NCBI GenBank assembly: GCA_945871415.1
Contig: CAMBWG010000065.1
Location: 1-9,217 of the forward strand
DNA from: an uncultured Desulfovibrio sp.
GTDB taxonomy: Bacteria > Desulfobacterota > Desulfovibrionia > Desulfovibrionales > Desulfovibrionaceae
Length of the DNA stretch: 9,217 nucleotides
Direction of reading: 5' to 3'
In this document: piece by piece, positions 5,395-9,217 of the stretch
How positions within the stretch are numbered: the first letter of the stretch is position 1
How the letters are laid out: each line of letters starts with the position of its first letter
The notes under the pieces: model-generated
What the model saw: only the letters and a program-made list of their open reading frames with translations
Told to the model about the DNA's origin: nothing
Database searches by the model: none
Position numbers and translations under genes: made by a program

Positions 5395-6024
5395 ATGCGA
5401 AAAAATTCATGGATGCGTCGGGCGGGTCTGCCCCTGCTGGCGGCGTCGGCGCTGTTGTTTTCCGGCTGTTTTGAGAGCGGGCCGCAAAAGACGCTGACCG
5501 CTCTGGCGGATGCGCTGAACAAAAACGATGCCGGGGGCTTTTTGTCCCAGCTGGACAGCAAGCGGATGGCTCAGTGCGAAATGCAGAACATGATCCGGGA
5601 GGATCGGGCGCTCAGCATGCTGGATTCTCTGGGCAACCGCCTCAAACTGGGCGGCGTGCAGGATCTGCTGGGGCAGGTCATCGACGTGGAACGCGAGCTG
5701 GTGAAGGACTACGAAAAGGGCGTCAGCACCGGTTCCATGATGGCGGAATGCCGCACGGCGTCCACGCCCGGCTGCCCGTGGGTGCCGGAATCCCTGAAGG
5801 GTGCGGAAGTCCGGGAAATTTCTCCCACGGCCGCCGTGGCGCGCGTGGTGACCCCCGCCCGGATGACGTCGTGGCTGGCCTTGCAGAAGCAGGGCGATCA
5901 GTGGCGCGTGGTCGGTAAGGCCTCGCTGGAAAGCACCGCCCGCGAATACGCCCTGGATCAGGCTCAGGCTCAGCCCTCCGCCGCCCCGAAGCCCGCCGCT
6001 TCCGGGAACGTGGTGCATATGTAG
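5395..6024 (+). CDS. Predicted lipoprotein of unknown function
   Basis: The 209-residue protein begins with a basic n-region and a hydrophobic stretch ending in LFSGC (21-25), a lipobox with the lipidated cysteine at 25. Residue 26 is Phe, not Asp, so an outer-membrane destination is likely under the usual sorting rule. The mature part starts with TLTALADALNKNDAGGFLSQLD (33-54) and ends in a short strand pair (TSWLALQKQGDQWRVVGKASLE, 158-179), then a Gln/Ala/Pro-rich tail. The start 'one residue pool per turn of the NTF2-like or DUF2939 fold' and the WRV.GKASLE ending recall those small families, but I cannot place it firmly. Three cysteines remain after the lipobox (61, 119, 127). ATG 5395 has AGGAGAA upstream and fits the signal peptide; an ATG 21 nt earlier lies inside the repeat. 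It reads divergently from rfbF and convergently with cheV. Confidence 0.82.
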   Translation: MRKNSWMRRAGLPLLAASALLFSGCFESGPQKTLTALADALNKNDAGGFLSQLDSKRMAQCEMQNMIREDRALSMLDSLGNRLKLGGVQDLLGQVIDVERELVKDYEKGVSTGSMMAECRTASTPGCPWVPESLKGAEVREISPTAAVARVVTPARMTSWLALQKQGDQWRVVGKASLESTAREYALDQAQAQPSAAPKPAASGNVVHM

Positions 6025-6036
6025 GTTTTGGTCGTT

Positions 6037-6156
6037 GGGGGAGGGGAACCCCCTTATCTCTGCTGTCGATGCCCGTAGCTTCCTTCGTCGCAACGGGCAC
6101 GGCCCGCGGCCGCCTTCGGTCGCGGCTGGCGCGCAAGGGTGTTTCCTTCCCCCCGG
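6037..6156. repeat. Dispersed stem-loop repeat D, copy 2, interrupted by about 68 nt
   Basis: Left half GGGGGAGGGGAACCCCCTT (6037-6055) and right half GGCTGGCGCGCAAGGG with TGTTTCCTTCCCCCCGGA (6124-6157) correspond to copy 1 at 3890-3945, where the two halves are contiguous. The inserted 6056-6123 holds its own stem, TGCCCGT (6070-6076) with ACGGGCA (6093-6099), and a GC-rich tail. It fills the space between the convergent lipoprotein and cheV genes. Confidence 0.75.
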
Positions 6157-6161
6157 AAGAC

Positions 6162-6197
6162 GAAAAAAACGGCCCGTCGGCAGAGCCGGCGGGCCGT
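6162..6197 (-). terminator. Strong intrinsic terminator of cheV
   Basis: Arms 6169-6181 and 6185-6197 form a 13-bp stem with one G-T pair and a three-base loop. On the minus strand it is followed directly by seven T's (6169-6163). It lies 26 nt past the cheV stop codon. Confidence 0.95.
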
Positions 6198-6222
6198 CTG
6201 TTGTTCTGAGTCCGCGGGCAGG

Positions 6223-7329
6223 TTATTGCTGCCCGGCCGCTTCCGCGGCTTCGGCCTGCGCCTGTGCCGCCGGAGACGCGTAGGTGTGCTGGAGCTCGTC
6301 GAAGCGGGCTTCGATGAGCGCCACGGCGCGGCGGGCAAGGCTGCCCACCTCGGGCTTGGAAATCTGGCCGTCCGCGCCGACGCTTTCGCCCTTGTGGCGC
6401 AGCTTGTCGGTAATGAGGGACGAGAAGAGCAGTACGGGAAGATGCTTGAGCAGCGGATCTTCCTTGATGCGCAGCGTCAGATTGAGACCGTCCATGACGG
6501 GCATTTCAATGTCCGAAACAACCACCTGCACAAAGTCGGCCAGCGGACGACCTTCCTCTTCCACCTTGCGCTTGTAGTCCAGAAGCTGCTCCCAGGCTTC
6601 GCGGCCGTTGGTGGTGGAGACCACCTTGAAGCCCGCCTTTTCGAGCAGGTCGCGCTGCATTTCCCGCACCAGGGCGGAGTCGTCGGAAATCAGGGCGCGA
6701 TAGCCCTTGCTGGCGTCCCAGTCGTCTCCCAGACTGTTGAGATTGAGACCCAGCTTGGGATTGAGGTTGGCCACGATCTTTTCCAGATCGAGCAGGAAGA
6801 CAATGCGCCCTTCCAGCTTGACCACGCCTACGATGGTGCTCTGCGTCACGGCGGCAACGTATTTGTTCGGCGGCTCGACCTCTTCCCAGCTGATGCGGTG
6901 AATGCGGTTCACGCCGGAAACCATGAAGGCCGTCGTGACGTTGTTGAATTCCGTCACAATGGTTTTTGCGTCCGGCGTGGGAGAGCCGACCTTGCCCAGC
7001 CACATGGTCAGGTCCACCAGCGGGATAATGCGGGAACGCAGATTGAACGCCCCCATGACGCTGGGGTGCTGTACTTCCGGCAGTTCCGTCACCTTGGGCA
7101 TACGGATGATTTCCAGCACCTTGGCGACGTTGACGCCGTAATAGCCGCGATAGACGGCGGGCTTTTCACCCTTGTCTTCCGCTTCTTTCGCTGCGTAGGC
7201 ATCGGCCAGCTCCTGCGCCGGCTGCAAGCCGGACGGCACGACGCCGCCCTGAGGGATCTCGTCGAGGTAAAATTCGACGACTTCCAGCTCGTTGGTGCCT
7301 GCTTCAAGCAAAATATTGGTCTGGGCCAT
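6223..7329 (-). CDS. cheV: Chemotaxis coupling protein CheV (CheW domain plus receiver)
   Basis: The 368-residue cytoplasmic protein links methyl-accepting receptors to the CheA kinase and tunes coupling through phosphorylation. The CheW-like domain covers about residues 12-190 (NELEVVEFYLDE, YYGVNVAKVLEIIRMP at 63-78, FNLRSRIIPLVDLTMWLG at 95-112, NKYVAAVTQ, KLEGRIVFLLDLEKIV). A receiver domain follows at about 210-345 with the acidic pair DD (216-217), phospho-acceptor D273 in VSDIEMPVMDG, S303 or S304 at the switch position and K325 in ISKP, so it should be phosphorylatable. Residues 26-60 are a charged insert between the first CheW strand and GYYGVNV that shorter CheV proteins lack. The tail is Ala/Gln-rich. 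Its RBS is GGAGG before ATG 7329. It lies 53 nt downstream of ispH on the same strand and may be co-transcribed with it. No other che gene is in view. Confidence 0.95.
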   Translation of the reverse strand: MAQTNILLEAGTNELEVVEFYLDEIPQGGVVPSGLQPAQELADAYAAKEAEDKGEKPAVYRGYYGVNVAKVLEIIRMPKVTELPEVQHPSVMGAFNLRSRIIPLVDLTMWLGKVGSPTPDAKTIVTEFNNVTTAFMVSGVNRIHRISWEEVEPPNKYVAAVTQSTIVGVVKLEGRIVFLLDLEKIVANLNPKLGLNLNSLGDDWDASKGYRALISDDSALVREMQRDLLEKAGFKVVSTTNGREAWEQLLDYKRKVEEEGRPLADFVQVVVSDIEMPVMDGLNLTLRIKEDPLLKHLPVLLFSSLITDKLRHKGESVGADGQISKPEVGSLARRAVALIEARFDELQHTYASPAAQAQAEAAEAAGQQ

Positions 7330-7382
7330 ACTGCCTCCGAAATGAACGTCGGTATCCGCCGCGTATCCAGCCGGAACCGGCG

Positions 7383-8228
7383 CTAAATCGCCTCAAGCCA
7401 TGCCTGAGCTTCATCAATAAGCCTTTTCGGCGTGGATGCGCCCGCCGTTAGGCCCACGGTCTGTTTTTCTCGAAAATTTTTTTGCAGCAATTCAGCGGCG
7501 CTTTCCACATGCCATGCGGGAATGCCGCTTTCCGCGGCCAGCTCGGCCAGACGGCGCGTATTGCCGCTGTTTCTGCCGCCCACCACCACCATTGCGTCAA
7601 CTTCGGCGGCAATGCGGCGCGCCTCGTCCTGACGCTCGCGCGTGGCGTCGCAAATGGTGGAAAGCACTTCCAGATGCGGCAGCCGTTCCCGCAATGCCGC
7701 TTCAATATGCTCAAAGGCCCCGCGGTGCTGCGTCGTCTGCGACGCCAGCACGTAGGGCAGCGCGGGATCGGGACGCAGCGCCGCAAGGGCGGCTTCGTCT
7801 CCGAAAACATGCGCTTCCCCGCAGGCATAGGAAACCAGCCCGCGTACTTCGGGATGCGCCGCCTCGCCGAACAGCAGCAGCGTCGCCCCGTTCTTCGTGG
7901 CGCGGGCAATGGCAAGCTGCGCCTTCTTGACCTTGGGGCAGGTGGCGTCCACCACCACGGCCCCCCGGGAACGCACCGCCTCTTCCAGCTCGCGCGGGAT
8001 GCCGTGCGCCCGGATTACCACCCGGTCGCCTTCGCGCACATCCTCCGCGCCCTCGATGCAGAAGACGCCCCGCTGCTCGTAATCAGCCAGCACCTGCGGA
8101 TTATGAATGATGGGGCCCAGGGTGCGCGTGGGGCGCGCGGGCTGCTCCTCCAGCGCCCTGTCCAGACGCTGCAATGCCAGACTGACGCCCATGCAGAAGC
8201 CCGCCGTCGCGGCCCGTACTACTTTCAT
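7383..8228 (-). CDS. ispH: 4-hydroxy-3-methylbut-2-enyl diphosphate reductase
   Basis: IspH (LytB) is the last enzyme of the MEP pathway; it reduces HMBPP to IPP and DMAPP using an oxygen-sensitive iron-sulfur cluster. With the start at 8228 the protein has 281 residues. The three cluster cysteines are C12 (GFCMGV), C97 (DATCPKV) and C193 (STICDAT). Substrate-site residues are visible as H42 in HNPQV, H75 in AHGIP, H125 and E127 in HPEVRG, the TTQ at 165-167, S221 and N223 in NSGNT, and S265 in AGASTP. All expected catalytic positions are present, so it should be active. Two ATGs are adjacent (8231 and 8228); the second sits 6 nt from GGGAGG, the first only 3, so I prefer 8228. A good sigma-70 promoter lies just upstream, and cheV follows after 53 nt. 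Confidence 0.97.
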   Translation of the reverse strand: MKVVRAATAGFCMGVSLALQRLDRALEEQPARPTRTLGPIIHNPQVLADYEQRGVFCIEGAEDVREGDRVVIRAHGIPRELEEAVRSRGAVVVDATCPKVKKAQLAIARATKNGATLLLFGEAAHPEVRGLVSYACGEAHVFGDEAALAALRPDPALPYVLASQTTQHRGAFEHIEAALRERLPHLEVLSTICDATRERQDEARRIAAEVDAMVVVGGRNSGNTRRLAELAAESGIPAWHVESAAELLQKNFREKQTVGLTAGASTPKRLIDEAQAWLEAI

Positions 8229-8258
8229 CATTCGCCTCCCAAGTATACAATGGCGACC

Positions 8259-8287
8259 ATTCTCCCTGTACCTGCCGTATATGTCAA
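8259..8287 (-). promoter_or_regulatory. ispH: Sigma-70-type promoter for ispH (and possibly cheV)
   Basis: The minus strand shows a perfect TTGACA (8287-8282), a 17-nt spacer, and GAGAAT (8264-8259), four of six matches to the -10 consensus. The start codon is about 30 nt downstream. Confidence 0.65.
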
Positions 8288-8339
8288 GCGGAAGCCCCCC
8301 TTTCCGCCGTGAATGGGTACGGCTCCCTCCCCGTGCGGC

Positions 8340-8369
8340 TTGACAGCATGCGCCTTTTCTTAATAGTAT
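8340..8369 (+). promoter_or_regulatory. Sigma-70-type promoter for the cytochrome P460-family gene
   Basis: A perfect TTGACA (8340-8345) is followed after 18 nt by TAGTAT (8364-8369), in an AT-rich patch that stands out from GC-rich flanks. Transcription would start near 8376, giving a leader of about 80 nt. Confidence 0.65.
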
Positions 8370-8380
8370 AAATTACTATT
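8362..8380. promoter_or_regulatory. Palindrome over the -10 region, candidate operator
   Basis: AATAGTA (8362-8368) and TACTATT (8374-8380) are perfect 7-bp inverted arms around TAAAT. The palindrome covers the -10 element and the expected start point of the cytochrome gene, a typical repressor position. I do not recognise the motif as a known regulator site. Confidence 0.45.
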
Positions 8381-8454
8381 TCTGTAACCGGCGACATGCC
8401 GGACGCCTCGTTCCCGCTGCCGCACGGCATGCGCCCCTGCCCTGGAGGTTTGCC

Positions 8455-8967
8455 ATGAAGTTTGTCCCCCTGTTGTCCGCCCTGTGCCTGCTGGGCCTGT
8501 GCGCGGCTCCGACCGTTGCGGAAGAACCGAAGACGGCCCCCGCGCCCAATGGCCTGGAGATTCCCGAAGGCTTTGAAAACTGGGCCGTGATTTCCGTTTC
8601 CCATCGTCTGGATCGGGAAAGTATGCGCGTTATTCTCGGCAATGACATTGCCGTCAAGGCGGCGCGCAGCGGTCAGACGTCTCCCTGGCCTGACGGCGCC
8701 ATTCTTGCCAAGGTCGCCTGGGCGGAAACCAATGAGGAAGACTGGCCCGCCGCCGTCGTGCCCGGAAAACTTCTGAACGCCGAATTCATGTACAAGGACA
8801 GCAAAAAGTTTGCCGCCAACGGCACCGGCTGGGGCTGGGCCCGCTGGGTCGGTCCCAATCGCACCCCCTACGGTAAGGATGCCTCCTTTGAAAAGGAGTG
8901 CATCGAGTGTCATGCGCCCGTGAGCAAGCGCGACTGGGCGTTTACGCATCCCGCCGCGTTCCGGTAG
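8455..8967 (+). CDS. Exported cytochrome P460-family c-haem protein
   Basis: The 170-residue preprotein starts with a Sec signal peptide (hydrophobic 5-20, likely cut after VA at 21-22), giving a periplasmic mature protein of about 148 residues. The body matches cytochrome P460 family layout: PEGFENWAVISVSHR (37-51), a mid segment with LGNDIAVKAA, WPDGAILAKVAWAE (78-91), a FMYKDSKKFA strand (111-120), WGWARWVG (126-133), and a single C-terminal haem-attachment site CIECH (149-153) followed by APVSKRDWAFTHP. Known relatives oxidise hydroxylamine or bind NO (cytochrome P460 and cytochrome c'-beta). Whether this one has the lysine cross-link of true P460 I cannot tell. GGAGG lies 6 nt before ATG 8455. 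It has its own promoter with a palindromic overlap and two terminators after it, so it is a self-contained unit divergent from ispH. Confidence 0.88.
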   Translation: MKFVPLLSALCLLGLCAAPTVAEEPKTAPAPNGLEIPEGFENWAVISVSHRLDRESMRVILGNDIAVKAARSGQTSPWPDGAILAKVAWAETNEEDWPAAVVPGKLLNAEFMYKDSKKFAANGTGWGWARWVGPNRTPYGKDASFEKECIECHAPVSKRDWAFTHPAAFR

Positions 8968-8968
8968 T

Positions 8969-8995
8969 TTTTTTGCCGCAAGGGCAAAAAATTTT
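8969..8995. terminator. A/T-flanked hairpin just after the cytochrome gene
   Basis: TTTTTTGCC (8969-8977) and GGCAAAAAA (8983-8991) pair around GCAAG and are followed by TTTT. The symmetric flanks would allow termination in both directions. Confidence 0.6.
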
Positions 8996-9016
8996 CTTCC
9001 CCGGCGTTTGAATGAG

Positions 9017-9048
9017 GGATGTCCGTTATCTGCGGGCATCCTTTTTTT
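9017..9048 (+). terminator. Intrinsic terminator of the cytochrome gene
   Basis: GGATGTCCG (9017-9025) and CGGGCATCC (9033-9041) form a nine-pair stem (one G-T pair) with a seven-base loop, followed by seven T's. Confidence 0.92.
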
Positions 9049-9217
9049 GCGCCTGCGGCGGCGGGCATGTCGTCGTTGTTATCGCCGTTGTTGTTCTTCT
9101 TCCCCGGTCTGCGGCTGCTGCCCGGCACGGGCGCACGGGATCGCCTTCACGCCCGCGACACACTGCATCAGCGGCGGGGGCGGAGGGCGTAGCCTTGGTG
9201 GAGGGCATCTGTAGCGG
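9049..9217. other. Unassigned right edge, possible end of a truncated gene
   Basis: GC-rich sequence with no decisive frame. The best candidate on the minus strand enters from the right edge and stops at 9079-9081; its last residues read MQCVAGVKAIPCARAGQQPQ then TGEEEQQRR with normal GC codon choice, but the residues before them are proline/arginine-rich and unconvincing. A glycine-rich plus-strand frame ending in TAG at the right edge is an alternative. No family is recognisable. Confidence 0.3.

Noticed and set aside
6139..7386. 415-codon plus-strand frame
   Set aside because: Antisense to cheV, with the strong cheV terminator inside its 5' part; GC shadow.
9067..9192. Small plus-strand ORF beginning MSSLLSPLLFFF
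   Set aside because: No ribosome-binding site, placed directly after the cytochrome terminator, and an arginine-rich end; composition is explained by GC bias.

Overview
The window is GC-rich DNA of a Gram-negative bacterium. CheV with a canonical CheW-REC layout, IspH, a cytochrome P460-type c-haem protein, an SD-led lipoprotein and an NDP-sugar operon together resemble Desulfovibrionaceae (a gut or sediment sulfate or sulfite reducer). That assignment rests on gene content and sequence flavour only and is an inference. I see no rRNA, tRNA, CRISPR array, transposase or phage gene.

Layout. Positions 1-269 hold no gene I can support, only a cluster of GC hairpins. A TetR-family regulator (270-926, minus) follows, then a terminator, then a five-repeat TPR protein (1099-1908, minus). 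Next is a CDP-sugar block on the minus strand: glucose-1-phosphate cytidylyltransferase RfbF (4174-4938), CDP-glucose 4,6-dehydratase RfbG (2634-3740), and an RmlC-like cupin (2116-2646) that overlaps RfbG by 13 nt. RfbF and RfbG are separated by an unusual 433-bp spacer with a GC hairpin, a G-quadruplex-type run and a long stem-loop. To the right come a plus-strand lipoprotein (5395-6024), CheV (6223-7329, minus) with a textbook terminator, IspH (7383-8228, minus), and a divergent plus-strand exported cytochrome P460-family protein (8455-8967) followed by two terminators. The last 170 bases are unassigned.

Function. RfbF and RfbG would turn glucose-1-phosphate into CDP-4-keto-6-deoxyglucose, and the cupin would rearrange this keto sugar for a surface polysaccharide. 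No RfbH dehydratase or glycosyltransferase is present, so the pathway must be completed elsewhere. CheV couples receptors to the CheA kinase. IspH makes the final isoprenoid precursors. The cytochrome is a periplasmic haem protein with its own promoter and a palindrome over the -10 region.

The least ordinary content is between the genes. One repeat family (2031-2113, 5236-5378, fragment at 1065-1096) brackets the CDP-sugar block in inverted orientation. A second repeat (3890-3945 and 6037-6156) differs between its copies by a clean insertion of about 68 nt that contains its own hairpin. These look like mosaic extragenic palindromic elements. I did not find a convincing new multi-gene system.
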